From contig OY294054.1 in assembly GCA_958510825.1 (NCBI GenBank), forward strand, positions 8,720,319 through 8,784,318: a DNA stretch of 64,000 nucleotides. The letters are read 5' to 3'. The notes beneath the pieces were generated by a model. It was not told the origin of the DNA, searched no databases, and was given only the letters and a program-made list of their open reading frames with translations. The stretch is from Brachypterus glaber. Lineage: Eukaryota; Arthropoda; Insecta; Coleoptera; Kateretidae. A program made the position numbers and the translations under genes. This document shows, piece by piece, positions 10,731 to 22,885 of this stretch; positions within the stretch are counted from its first letter, which is position 1; every line of letters begins with the position of its first letter.

Positions 10731-10796
10731 GGACAACTTTCAGTTTAAAAAATGGGAATGACTACTTAGTCCCATTTTTTTAACTGAAAGTTGTCC
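10731..10796. repeat. 27-bp near-perfect hairpin
   Basis: GGACAACTTTCAGTTTAAAA... (10731-10757) and its complement (10770-10796) pair over 27 bp with one mismatch around a 12-nt loop. Flanking sequence (GGATTTCTT left, AAATCTTT right) extends the symmetry imperfectly. Confidence 0.75.
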
Positions 10797-11854
10797 AAAT
10801 AAATCTTTAGTATCTTTTATTAGGGTATTATATAGGTAAATTACCTTACGTACCTTAACCCTATATTGCACCTTGTTCCCATTTGGGAACACTGGGCATT
10901 AAGACCACTGAGTTCTTTAATATTCAAAATACAAACTTATTGAGCACCTAGTTTTCACTTGGGAACACTAGACTAACTACTGATATTTATTGATAGATGG
11001 CAGTATCTAATATTGCCAGTAAATATTTAAACAGCTAATGTCACACACTTTAGCTGGAATCGATTTTTTGTTAGAGTGTAGGTTTTGGTTCAAAAACTTG
11101 CTTTTAAGTTCTAAAAAAAATTTAAAATTGTTTTGTTGATTACCACATATACTTTGTGAGATAATAGTATTTCTTAGTTAAGTATTTGTTTTTGTTCTTT
11201 ATGTGTTAAAGTATCTAAGTTTTTGAAATAAAAGAAAAAATATATATATTTTTTATGAATGATGCAATTCAAAAGACGTATCATATTTTTTTTTCGTTGC
11301 AAAATAAAAATATATGCAATATAGATATACCTATAACCTAACGTGGGGTATGAAAATCCCTAAAACCAACATAACCTGGGGTCGGAAAATCCCTAAAAAA
11401 TATCTTTTGTAATTTGTGTACGAACCCAAACAAGGTGGGAAATTTTTCAAATCTAGCCTAAAGCCGGCATATAGGCAATTAAAAAAATCTGTTTTTGTTG
11501 GCTGCATTGAGTGGTACAGTACAGATGTTTCAAAGTATTATTAAGTTTTGTGTTTTATACATTATTAAGATCAACGTATGTACTTTAAGTAGCTAGCTTT
11601 ATTTTTTATTTAACGAAATTATTTTAACTTTGATATTAACTTTTATTTTACTTGACAAATTTATCAATATATTTTATTTTGCTTGGTCTACAATTTGATT
11701 CATGTTGATTCTGGTAATAAATTTGTAACTCTCGGATAACTTATTTTCAACTGTATAAAACTATAGTAAATTTGGCCGCATAAAGTTGCGTATTTTTTTA
11801 CAGGCAAAACCGTACATTAGCTCCAAAATAAAGATTTAAAATTTACGCTTTCAC
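10797..11854. other. AT-rich non-coding region
   Basis: No gene is seen. Two GTTCCCATTTGGGAAC-like palindromic segments occur near 10875-10895 and 10955-10970. A short duplicated phrase (GAAAATCCCTAAAA) lies at about 11350-11395. Confidence 0.45.
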
Positions 11855-12120
11855 AAGGGCTCAAAATCGGTATCGAGGGTTTTCGGGTTCAAAGATTACA
11901 AATTTTTGGTCAAAATTAAAAAAATCAAAATGGCGGCACCATAATGGCGGACGACTTGTGCCGTTTCTGACCAATTCGAACCAAAATCGGTATCAGATGG
12001 TTTTTGGAGTCAAGATTACGAATTTTTGACTAAAATTTAAAAATTCACAATGCTGTCTCAAAATCGGTATATAGGAGTTTTTGGGGTCGTAGATTACGAA
12101 TTTTCGATCAAAATTAAAAA
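11855..12120 (+). repeat. Three degenerate tandem copies of a ~100-bp unit
   Basis: Each copy begins with AAAATCGGTAT and continues with a GG(G/T)TTTTNGG-type segment, then AGATTACGAATTTT and TCAAAATT. Copies start at about 11860, 11972 and 12062. Confidence 0.6.
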
Positions 12121-12751
12121 AAAAAATAAATAAATAGATTTTTTATTGAAATTTACAATATTTAACCCTCCCTCCCTCCCTCCCCAAAAAAATTGGCCCC
12201 CTTAAGCATTAGATTTTAAAAATTATTTTTGCCATTATCAACAAATTATTTAGAGTTGGTTTTAATTTTTTTAGATTTTTTTATTAAAATTTAAAAATCT
12301 AGAAATTCAATTTGCCCCAAGGTGCCAAAGTTACTTTTCATGTCTGAAAAATACACTAAAAAATCTAATACCTAGTATATTTTTCCGGAAAGAACACAAG
12401 GCTCTTCTTTTAGTTTATTAAAGTAGAGTAAAGGGGCAATTTAAATTTTAATGATATTTCCAATTCATGTGACATCGTGGCCATAACAGTTAAGCAGTTA
12501 ACGTTTGTCGTAATGTGTTCCCGAGGGGCATAAGAGACATATATCGCAGTCCTGCTTGCCTGCTTCCATATACACTTATATAAAATAGCTGTTTACATCA
12601 CCCCCCTTTATATATGCCATTCCATCAACCATTCTTATGTCATACACACATTTTAGAATATTTATATGTTAAATATTCATAGTTTATAAGCCAAAAGTTA
12701 AGGTTACACATGATTTAAACTAAAATACTGCTAAAATACAACCAAACCAAC
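12121..12751. other. AT-rich non-coding region with a (CCCT)n tract
   Basis: A short CCCTCCCTCCCTCCCTCCCC tract lies at about 12165-12185. Nothing else is recognised. Confidence 0.45.
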
Positions 12752-13862
12752 AAAAAAATACACTACCCAGTAAAAGATCTTTCACATTTTTCACCTCCGC
12801 TCGTAAAATGGATTTTTTATTATCAGATTCACTTTAAGCAACCTAAAAATATAACAATTTTCACGAAAACTACCCCCCGCCTCTTAGGGGGTGAAATATC
12901 AGATTCACTTTTAGCAACCTCAAAAACCCCAATACACAAATTTTCACGAAAACTACCCCCCGCCCCTCAGGTGGTGGAGTTAGAAATTTTTTATTATCAT
13001 ATTCTCTTTCAGCAACCTTAAAAACCCTAATATACCAATTTTCACAAAAACTACCCCCCGTCCCTTTGGGGTGGGTTTAGAATTTTTTTATTATCAGATT
13101 CACTTTCAGAAACCTCAAAAACCCCAATATACTAATTTTCACGAAAACAACCCCCACCCCTTAGGGCGTGGATTTAGAATTTTTTTTTATAAGATTCACT
13201 TTCAGCAACCTTAAAAACCCCAACATACTAGTTTTCACGAAAACTACCCTCCACCCCTCAGGGGGTGAGATTAGAAAAAAAATATTATCAGATTCATATT
13301 CGTCGACCCCATAAACCCCTATATACCAATTTTAACTAAAGTCCCAGTCAAAAATTACTAAGAAGAGGCCTTCCAAACAAATTTGTTCATTTGTGTCACA
13401 TTATTATACGTAATAACGCCAACTAAAACTTTTCTCTAGACAAATGTATATATCACAAATCGGACTTCTATACCGGGTGAGTTTCAGTCCATGGACACAC
13501 CCTAAAATGGAATTATTTTCAATCCGATCAAAGCAAATTTTATGGTTATATTTCTTAACAAGGGCTACAAAATAGCGTACAAAATATTTTTTTGCACTTC
13601 CGGTTTCGCCGGAAGCTATTTTTTTTTAATGACAACCCCTTGCATTTTTGAAATCAGAAAACAATTTTGGTTGCCTGGTTGTTTGGGTTGCTGAAAGAGC
13701 ATTTGATAATAAAAAAGTTCTAACTGCACCCTCTAAGAGGCGGGGGGTAGTTTTCGTAAAAATTGGTATATTTTTAAGGTTGCTAAAAGTAAATCTAATA
13801 ATAAAAAATCCATTTTACCCGTGGAGGTGTAAAATGGGAAAGATCTTTTACTGGGCAGTGTA
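12752..13862. mobile_element. Composite minisatellite/TIR family, foldback copy
   Basis: The left end TACACTACCCAGTAAAAGAT and right end ATCTTTTACTGGGCAGTGTA are inverted repeats of roughly 150 bp reaching into the first tandem unit on each side. The left part (to 13345) holds about six units of the ~95-bp repeat in reverse orientation (GGGGGTAGTTTTCGTGAAAA on the minus strand). The right part (13640-13862) has one or two units in forward orientation. TA flanks both ends. This copy shows the family has terminal inverted repeats. The middle (13346-13640) is unrelated AT-rich sequence, and no transposase is seen. Confidence 0.75.
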
Positions 13863-14860
13863 TTTAAATATTTAATTAAATATAATAGTTATTTATGGTA
13901 CTAGTGGGTAAAGTATATTATAAAGAATATTAAGCCACTCAGCCTACGGCCGTCGTGGGTCAAACATTCTCTTATGTACAATCTATTTACCCACGTGTGC
14001 CATACAAAGTTTTATCCAATACATTTTTAATCATAAGAAATGCGATTTTTAATATTGCGTTTTTATGTACATACAATGTTTTATTTCATTTGGACTTTTA
14101 AAAAAATCACAGCAGTATTGCTGTATTACTTTTTATAATAAATATAGAGAATTACAATAAATTTAAGATGAGTGTTAAAAGGTAATATATACACAGGTAG
14201 TTTGATTATTTATTTTTTTTATATTTTATTTATGTTTGTTTAATTATGTGACTTTTTTTGTATTTTTATTATTGTTTTATTTATATCTTATTATAATCAC
14301 CACTTTTGACTTGCCAAATGTACTATTGTATTCTATTGGTTAAATAAATTATTGCAAGTATGACAGTTTAAAATCAAGAATTATTTTACGGCGTGGCGTC
14401 GTTTTCAAATTAAAAATGGACTTTGAACATAAAAATAGTGTTTTCGTCCCTGAGGACATTCTGGAAGAAGCAAAAGTGTATTTTATTACTATACCACCCA
14501 AAACAAAAGAAAAATACGAATGCAAGTATTTTTGATCATTGGAGAAATTTCAATTTAGAGGTTAAGTTTACGACAGGCTTTTAAAATGATGAAATTGTTA
14601 CCAATTATAGCTGTTTGGCTCGTAAGATCAATTAAATGGGATTCCGGGATAAACCCACACACCCCAGTCCCTTGATTGAAAGTAAGTATTTTGTAAAAAA
14701 ACTGCATTTTCTAAAAGAGTGGGCTAAAAATATTATTCACGTTGCTAGGGGAGACGTGAGACAATTTATAAACAATAAATAAAATGTAAATTTCCTTGAG
14801 TAAATCGACGACAGTAAACAAGCTCTTTATATTGATGTATTGTATAAAATATATTATATA
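13863..14860. other. AT-rich non-coding region
   Basis: No coding signal or clear repeat is recognised. Near 14370-14530 one short ATG-initiated stretch stops within about 40 codons. Confidence 0.45.
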
Positions 14861-15919
14861 CCGGGTGTCACAGATCCAATGTACACTCCCCCTAACTTGA
14901 AAAGATAAAATTTTGAAATTTAGCACCTATTATGTACTTAAGGAACCTCAGCTTTTGACATATAAAACAACATTTTGCTACTTTCAGTTTTACCGGAGGT
15001 GCTGACAACTTTCACATTTTAAGTGCGACATCTAAAAGCCTTACATTTTTGGAATCTGTACACTTTTCTGAAAACATTGATATCACATAAGTGACATTTC
15101 AAATGCCAAATTTTATTTTTATTTTATTTATTTTTTTTAACTAGGTGCGCTATGACATCTTTAATTATCTATAGTGGACACCAGAAATGATTAAAAAAAA
15201 TAATTTTCTCTTAACTTTTATAATTCCTTAAACTAGGAGGTTTAGGCGATTCTTGAACTTGGTACCCGTATACACCCATGGTATTATGGCAACATTTAAA
15301 AGTGTAAGAAATGTGGAATAGATCCATCTGCTAACTTTTTAATGGAATAATTACTTTTATTTCATTTTAAGTATAATTTTAATTTTAATTAAAATTTTAA
15401 ATTGGTTTGGACTTTTCATCATCAATCATTCGACTTGTATAAAAAGTTAGCGCATGGATCGTTTCCATATTTCTTGCACTTTTAAATGGTACCATGGTAC
15501 CATGGGTGTACACGTGTACCAAATTCAAGAATCGCTTAAAACCCCATAATATAAAGAATTATAAAAGTTAAAAAAAAAATATTTTTTTTAGCATTTCTGG
15601 TGTCCACTAGAGTTTATTAAAGATGTCATAGCGCACCTAGTTAAAAAAAATAAAAGAAAATAAAAACAAAATTTGATAATTGTAATGTCACTTATGTGAT
15701 ATCAATGTTTTCTGAAACATGTACAGATTCCAAAAATGTAATTCATTTAGATATCGCACTTAAAATGTGAAAATTGTCAGCACTTCCGGTAAAACGGGAA
15801 GTAGCAAAATATTTTTTATGTGTCAAAAATTGAGGTTCCTTAAATACTTTATAGGTACCAAATTTCAAAATTATATCTTTACAAATAAGGGGGGTGTACA
15901 TTGGATCTGTGACACCCGG
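14861..15919. mobile_element. Foldback element B, ~510-bp inverted arms
   Basis: The termini CCGGGTGTCACAGATCCAA and TTGGATCTGTGACACCCGG are perfect inverted repeats, and TATA flanks both sides, consistent with a TA target. The arms stay complementary inward through ACTAGGTGCGCTATGACATC / GATGTCATAGCGCACCTAGT and GGTGTACACG-type segments to an AT-rich centre at about 15370-15400. No open frame is present. Confidence 0.87.
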
Positions 15920-16082
15920 TATATTTAAATATATCTGTTATTTATTATACCAAATATATGATATTTTGTTGGTGACCTTAGTTGTATCGTAATAATGAAG
16001 ATGTGTAATTTGGTGGTTTAAAATAGTATAAGTCGTAGTAAAGCAATGGTCAGGCAGTTTATGTTATGATGTGAAACGGGGA

Positions 16083-16330
16083 TCAACGGGCAATAATTAA
16101 TCGGTTCCCAGTAGAGAGTTGAACAGACAAAGGCAAAGGGAAGTAGCCGCGGTAGCCAAGTGGGCCTCCAGAGGACTAGCTTCGAGAGGTGGGTGGTTTA
16201 TGGGGGCGGTTAGATGCCCGTCTGCTGGTTGTAGAAGGGAATCCCAACAGGGAGCCGAATAGCTCACGGTCAAACTAAGAGCCGGCCACTTAATGTGACG
16301 CCCGGGACTCACATCGTTGCCTTCTATTCC
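16083..16330. other. GC-rich islet of unknown origin
   Basis: This 250-bp block has much higher G+C than its surroundings (for example GCCGCGGTAGCCAAGTGG and GACGCCCGGGACTCACATCG). TAGCCAAGTGG matches the tRNA A-box pattern, and GCTTCGAGAGG 16 bp downstream is B-box-like, but the spacing is too short for a real tRNA. A SINE fragment or an untranslated fragment of a GC-rich LINE is possible. Confidence 0.4.
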
Positions 16331-17055
16331 TGACTTCTGCCAAGATATTCCAGCGTCTCAAACCCAACAAGACTCCAATCTAAATCTCCTTTTACCTGAT
16401 AGATACTAAATTACCTAATAATTGCAATATATGTACAAATCTTATTATATACTTACAAACGCTATCAATAACGTAAGGAATCTATTATTGAAACACTTCC
16501 TACCTCAATATATTTTGATCTTTATAATCTTACTAAACGTCTAAAGCAAAACACTTTGTCTACGTGTTTGACACAATATTATCACTTCCGTTTTCTTATG
16601 TTCACTACATGAAAATTTACTATGCTTACTTGAAAACTTCTTTTCTATAAAAGAGTCAAATTTTATATTGTGTGGATTAGTACACAGGGTGTTCATTTCT
16701 TACTTACTCTATACATTTCCCTACAAAACTAAGACAAGACTATTCTTAACCAGTTCCAAAATACTCCAACATCTCAAACCTGATAAATACTAAATTACCT
16801 AATAATTGCAATATATGTACAAATCTTATTATATACAAACAAATGCTGTCAATAACGTTAGAAATCTATTATTGATACATTTTCTACCTCAATACACTTG
16901 GATCTTTATAGTCTTCCTAAACGTCTAAAGCAACAATTTGTCTACCCATTTGACACATTCTTATCACTCCCTTTTTCTTATGTTCACTACATGAAAATTT
17001 ACCCGGGCTTATGTGAAAACTTTTTTCTATAAAAGAGTCAAATTTTACATTCTGC
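16330..17055. repeat. Two diverged tandem copies, period ~400 bp
   Basis: Copy 1 (about 16335-16675) and copy 2 (about 16755-17055) share long segments such as TACTAAATTACCTAATAATT, CTAAACGTCTAAAGCAA, TGTTCACTACATGAAAATTT and TATAAAAGAGTCAAATTTTA in the same order. No coding potential is apparent in either. Confidence 0.75.
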
Positions 17056-17423
17056 GATTTTGAAGTATTTATATATTTATTTATAACACAAATCAAAAAA
17101 ATAGATTTTCTTCAAATTGACTCCAATTATAATGCTTAAATTTTGCACGTAATAGTAATTTACAAACAATGCAAAATTACATTACTGGTTTTTCCCAAAA
17201 AAATTATATTAGGGCTTAAAATATAGGTTTTTTCAATTTTAGCGAAGGCGCGTTAAAATTTACATTTGGGAAAACAATTCAGTTTATTTTTTGTTAGCTT
17301 TACCTTTTACACATTGTGCCAAATTTCTAGCTTATATAGCTTTGTCTAGGCTCAAACGAAATATGTTGGGCAAAAGGCTTTTTTTATTTTTTTTTATTTT
17401 TTATTTAGCTAATTAATTATAAT

Positions 17424-17424
<1 letters not shown>

Positions 17425-17514
<90 letters not shown>

Positions 17515-17515
17515 A
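17425..17515. repeat. (AAT)n-(ATT)n palindromic microsatellite
   Basis: About 18 ATA/AAT triplets are followed directly by about 11 ATT triplets, switching near 17480, so the tract is self-complementary. Confidence 0.85.
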
Positions 17516-18516
17516 GGAAGCTTATTAACGGGACACCCTGTACATAAGTAACGTACGTTTCATTAGTTAAGTGTCTTGAATCGTAATAAATGTATAAATA
17601 GTATGGTAATGGGAATTTAAAGAGACATTCTCGATTATTTTTGAGAGGTGTGATTAAAAATTGTCAAGCAATTTAAAGTGGTAAGTGTTGTTATTGCTTG
17701 CACACTGGATATTAATATAAATCAGTGTTATCTGTGCGTTGTTGGTAGGTAGTATACAGAGAGAAATAGTCTTACTAATTTTAAGGAGTGATTCTATATA
17801 AAAAAATATGTAAAATTTTTTGAGAAATATAGATCCAAAAAAAGTCTCGATTGTAACTTTATCTGACAATCTTTTCTGAAAAAATCCTAAACCACATTTT
17901 TAGCGATTTTTTTTCCTTACATGCAAAAAATCGTGTCAATAGCTCAAACAGATTCTGAGATAACATAAGAATATAATATTAACCGCCCCTTTAGAGGACT
18001 TTAGCTCCTTTAGCAGTCATTTATATTGCTTCTTCGATCTTTTTTTATACTTTTTGATATAGAACAACATATGAAAATTGTTATCTGCATAAGAAGGTCT
18101 GCAGACGTCTGGTAGGTCCAGAGAAGGAGTAGAGTAGTGAAATTATTGGGAAATTTCAAAGCTGAAAAATGTACATGTCTCGAACTTGAATGGAGTTTCT
18201 CGTAACAGTTGGCAAGAGTCTTTATTTTTGAAATATGAAGGTTAATTTTATCTTGAATGTTCAAGAATATGTTCTCGAATATTAAGTTCTCGTCTCGTCT
18301 AGCGAGTGTCTCAACAATTAACTTTTTTTCTCGTCTCGGGACACTTAATAATAATAATAATAATAATAATTAATTTTCAACATTCTCGACATTATTTAGG
18401 GTTGGTTGTCCTTAATATCAGGCTTCGAAACATCCCTCAGTACGCTGTATACTACTGACAATGATTTTAAGTTCCATAACTTGTATATAGAAAACTTACT
18501 TAAAACTTTAGTGGTA
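17516..18516. other. Non-coding region with a dispersed short repeat
   Basis: The phrase CAGTGTTATCTGTGCGTTG...GGTAGGTAGTATA at about 17722-17757 recurs at about 18908-18950. A (TAA)n tract lies at 18348-18370. No gene is seen. Confidence 0.45.
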
Positions 18517-18666
18517 CAAATCGTTCCCAATCTCACGAAACGACGTAACCGACAAAATTTACATTTTTTTTACATTTTCTCGACGTTTTATGACATTCTA
18601 AACACGAAAATGGAACAAAAAAAAATTAAATTTTGTCAGTCGTTTCGTGAGATAGGGTACGATTTG
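18517..18666. repeat. Inverted repeat with ~45-bp arms
   Basis: CAAATCGTTCCCAATCTCAC... at 18517 is complemented by GTGAGATAGGGTACGATTTG ending at 18666, and CGACAAAATTTA by TAAATTTTGTCAG. The 110-codon open frame spanning this region is probably fortuitous. Confidence 0.65.
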
Positions 18667-19136
18667 GAGAACAAAAATTTAATGAAGAGTCGAGAAGTCC
18701 CGACTCTTGATCAAGAGTCTCGACTCTCGACTAAGTGATTCTCGCCTTGTCTTGACTTTTTAAATAACACTTTTGTCAACTTACTCTCGAAAGACAAGAC
18801 GAGAAATCTCGATTCTGGTGAAACCCCAGTCCTTTATCTGCTCCTCCTCCTTCACCAACCCTAATACCACTTAAAATTTGTAACCCAATTTCTGATGCAT
18901 CCTGTATAAATTAGTGTTATCTGTCCGCTGCTGGTAGGTAGTATAAATGGTTAACATTTCTGTAAAGTACAGTGAGATTTAAAGCTCGGTTTGCTTATAG
19001 CAGTTTTGCGGTGTGCAGGAAAATTCAGAAATTATACTCTGTGACCCTTCTAATTATTTAATAGCATATTATATTAGTTTAATGTAGGTTTATGTCAAAT
19101 TTGCAGCTACCTAACTATTTTAGGAACGGATTATTC

Positions 19137-19740
19137 ATTAGATATGGTAAAAGCTAGTCCATAAATGATGTAATACATTTTTGGCATTTTTTTTGCCTCT
19201 TTCCCCTTGTCACAAAGTGTTACAAGGGGTCAACCCCCTTCCCCCCGTCACGTCACATGGGTTAAAAATGACAAAGTATTATAATACATAATGATTGCAT
19301 CTAATATTCATGGATGTATAAACTAAGAATAAAAACTTACTAAAAACACTAAAAAAACTATAAAATCTATTCTGTATACATTACATTAGGGGCCGTCCGC
19401 AGTTGGAGGGCCGGAGGGGGTTAGCAAAATCGGACAGAAGCGGACAAGGAGGGGGGGGGGGGTCAAGCCATTTTCGGACTACCACTTTTTCAAATTCAAT
19501 AATGATAAAAAAAGTGAAAATCTGAAAAAAAGGAGGGGGTACCCTACTGCGTTTTGGACATCCTTTAGAGGGGGGGGTCTAGAAATCGGACAAGCAGGGG
19601 GGGCGGTGTCTGAAATTCCGGATTTTTCGCGGACGTCTTTTATGGACGGCCCCTTACTCAAAAACTAAAAAAAGATTTTTAATATTTACAAAAATAATAA
19701 AATAGATAATACATTTTTTCTTACTTTTACCATATCTAAT
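19137..19740. mobile_element. TIR element with a second MITE nested inside
   Basis: The outer ends ATTAGATATGGTAAAAG and CTTTTACCATATCTAAT are perfect 17-bp inverted repeats. The left half contains a CCATAAATGATGTAATAC / CTTGTCACAAAGTGTTACA segment related to material at about 26300-26335 and 27110-27150. Confidence 0.7.
19389..19653. mobile_element. GGGGCCGTCC-type MITE with TTA target duplication
   Basis: The terminal inverted repeats GGGGCCGTCC and GGACGGCCCC are flanked by TTA on both sides (19386-19388 and 19654-19656). The 265-bp body is G-rich (GGAGGGGGGG tracts). Similar GGGGCCGTCC-ended MITEs are widespread in insects. Confidence 0.75.
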
Positions 19741-20379
19741 TGGTAAATCCTAGGATTAACCAAACTTCGGGCTTTTACTGTAACATATATGTATATGTTT
19801 GTAAATAAAACACAATTTTAGGCGAAAGAGGAAGTATCAGATAACTTAAGCCTACACGTAGCTACGGTCAAGTGTGTTGTTAATCCGCCCCTGTTATAAC
19901 TATTTCTTATTAAAATTTGGGCTTAAACAATGCAAATAGATTTAGAATTTCATTTCGCTGGACTCATTTAATATTATATTTCTAATTTGTGAAGGCTTAA
20001 ATCTTAATTGAAAATTAATAAATCATATTCTTAGTGAAAACTGTAATCTAAGAGAATATAGTTATTTTTTTTATACACTTTAAAAATTGTTTTGTGAAAT
20101 TACTAACAATATCGTTTTTTGTAATTTCACAACATTTACCTGTAATATTACATAATAATTTGCAAAATTATTTCGCATTTTTATAATATTACAACACGTC
20201 TTTGTAATTTGAATGTTTTTTTTTTGTGAAAAGCTAAAACATTTGTATTTTTTTTTGTAAAATGTTCAAGTATTTCGCAAAATTTAGTAAATCCACTATT
20301 ATCTTGCTTTTTTATTGACCTTACTTTTGATTTTACAATATAAAAATACCAACGTTTTTTTCAGTGTAGCTTTTAACAA
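19741..20379. other. AT-rich region rich in TTGTAATATTACAA-like motifs
   Basis: Between 20080 and 20340 the motif TGTAAT(A)TTAC or TTGTAATTTCAC recurs several times, ending at TTTTTTTCAGTGTAG near 20370. This is possibly a degenerate MITE; no coding region is seen. Confidence 0.4.
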
Positions 20380-20785
20380 GCATTTCATAGTATACTCTTC
20401 ACAGTGGATAGTATATTGCGTTCTTTCAAATTTATATATTTTGTTTGGATTCTTTAAAACTTGAAAATTATGATCTTAAACACCCATATCAAATTTCATG
20501 TTTCTACTTGAAGGGGTTTAAAAGTTGGAAACATGTAACTTTGAACTGTAATTTTAAAAGGGAGTGTCGAGTGGTCTTGTTTCAAAGGGCACGTATACCA
20601 AATTTCATGTTTCTATGTAAAGGCATTAAAAACTTAGCAAGGTATGACCTTAAACTGACAATTTCGCAGGTAAGTTGATTGATTTTGTTGCAAAAAGCAT
20701 CCATACCACATTTTATATTTCTAGGTCGAGGCATTTAAAATTTAGAAAAATATTACCTTTAACTGTCATTTTGACAGGTTTATCG
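20380..20785 (+). repeat. AGTATACTCTTCACAGTGG repeat followed by ~120-bp tandem units
   Basis: ATAGTATACTCTTCACAGTGG (about 20389-20409) is followed by three degenerate units. Each contains CCA(T/A)A(C/T)CA-AATTTCATGTTTCTA, then AAGG(G/C)(G/A)TTTAAAA, then a CTTTAACTGT-like end, at about 20486, 20590 and 20700. Confidence 0.6.
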
Positions 20786-22834
20786 AATAAAAATGAAAGT
20801 TGTTCGGTATTCGATGAAACATATTTCTATATAAAAAATTTTTTACCTAAAGTAATTTTTTAAAATTTGGAAATTTAAAACTAAACTATCTTCAAGCACT
20901 GCTTGCTGTAAATAATATTATAAGAATGAAAGATAACCGCAGTTGTGCAGTTTTTCGCAAATCAGATTTCTAAATAAAAGTAATATATTTAATGATAATT
21001 GTCATATATGTTTGAGAGTAGTTATAGATAACGGTATTAGAAGAGAAACCGTAATAATTCAAAAATCCATAAATGTGAATTACGTGAAACACAAGGGGAC
21101 ACTTTGGACTGCCGCGCCAAGGCGCACATAGGGGTCAAATGGAATATGGGTGGCCCGAAATCCAGTTTTAAGCGGGCTGGTGCAAAAAATAATAAATTTT
21201 CTTCATTTTTCTCACTTTGCGCCATTCCAATTTTTACCAAAGCAAACTTCATAACAAACCTGTGTTATAAACTTCGAATAAATCTTCCTTAAGGATTTTT
21301 TTTGCTCGAAAGCGATATTTTTCAACAAAACATTATAAAGTGTAAGGGTAAGGCCTTACCTTACCTTACACTTAAGGGTAACATGCACTAACAAGGCTTT
21401 CCATATTTTTTTTTAATTTTTGAATGGAAAAGCAATAACACTTTTTTCAGAAGACATTTTGAGTTTGATGGCGATAATTATCATATGACAAATTATGGTA
21501 TACTAGCCTTTAGGCCTGTTTTTTTAAAAAAAAAGCTCATATTAAAACACATGCAGTTTTTGTTGTAGAATTTTTTGGTCACACAGACAGATAGACAGAC
21601 AGATATAAACCTCATTGATTTATTTTATTATATTTTACAAATATAAAAAAATACTGAGCCCCCCTCTGTTTTTTCTGATTAATGCCCTGCAGTGGTAACA
21701 CTTAAATAAACGTTTTGTAAAATGAGTAACATTTTTAGCCATGGATATTATAACTGACCCTATGTGCGTCGGAATGATTCACTATCAAGGGACTAGCAAC
21801 AATTCAACTTAACCTGTCACCTCAACCCCTGTGACATGCACGCGTACGTACTCTGTCACATTTTCATATTTTCAAAGAAATTAGATATAATTTTTTCGAA
21901 TTCGGACCTTTAATACTTTTTAAACAAAAGGCATATAATTATTACTAATTAAAAATAAATGTTTTATTTTGCGTCTGTTAAATATTCGTGATGTGTCAGG
22001 TTGTGACAGTTAGACAAAATAAAGTATGAATAGTTATTTGTATGTTAAGGACTAAAAACTGAATTAGTCTGAATTGTGAGCCAAAAAAACGAAGCTCACA
22101 ATTACATAGCGGGAAAAAGAGATTCGCCAACAAGATCCGGAAAAAATGTATACATTTGTTGTTGGTTTGTTTTAGTGTTTTTTATGCATACATAGATACG
22201 ATTAAGCTTATCCCACAACAAAACCATTACAGTGGACCAGTTTGAATACATCTTACCCGGTCATTATCTATTACTGACGAAGTCTGATAATTACTAATGA
22301 GCAGGAAAAGTAGTCAAATACGTCCACCGCGGCGTGCCAGGAGTGGAAAGAATGCGTGTTTACTAGTCAGGGATTTAAAATATTCAGGAAAAATCAAGTT
22401 CTGCGAAAGAAAGAACCCTATTCTTTTTGAAAAACGCCACAGAAACTTGGTATGAGTGTTACATCATTTTAAATCTCATCAAATTATCTATTGGACCATG
22501 TATTTTATTTTAATTTTTTTTTAAGTTGTGTAAAAAAGTGTTAAAAATGGAAACTTTCGTCAAAATTGTTTTTTTTAGCAAAAAAAATAATAGAAATTCA
22601 AAAAAAAAATAAAAAAATAAAAAATTATATGATCGTAAAATAAATTTAATAAGCTATTAAAAATCCCTTCCCCCTGCCTTCATTGTGCCCCCTGATTTTG
22701 ATATTTTCATTTATAACAAAAAAAATTTGGGTTATGTTATTTAAATGTTTTAAATTTTAAGTTAATTGACATCTTAAGCAGTTCAAAAAAACAAAGGGGG
22801 GGGGCGGACTTTTGACAGGTACTTTATACTATCT
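20786..22834. other. AT-rich non-coding region
   Basis: No gene is supported. A short GGTAAGGCCTTACC hairpin lies at about 21348-21361, a GACAGATA tetramer tract at about 21587-21606, and a G run at 22796-22804. Confidence 0.45.
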
Positions 22835-22885
22835 ACTTTGAAGAGTATACTATCGAAGCATTACATATCTTCACGGATTGTTTAA
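22835..22885 (-). repeat. Dispersed AATGCTTCG...AGTATAC repeat, inverted copy
   Basis: On the minus strand this reads GAAGATATGTAATGCTTCG followed by ATAGTATACTCTTCAAAGTAG. It matches the copies at 20389, 45500 and 63560. Confidence 0.6.

Noticed and set aside
18406..18738. 110-codon plus-strand open frame
   Set aside because: It spans the inverted repeat at 18517-18666, so its length is explained by repeat structure rather than coding.
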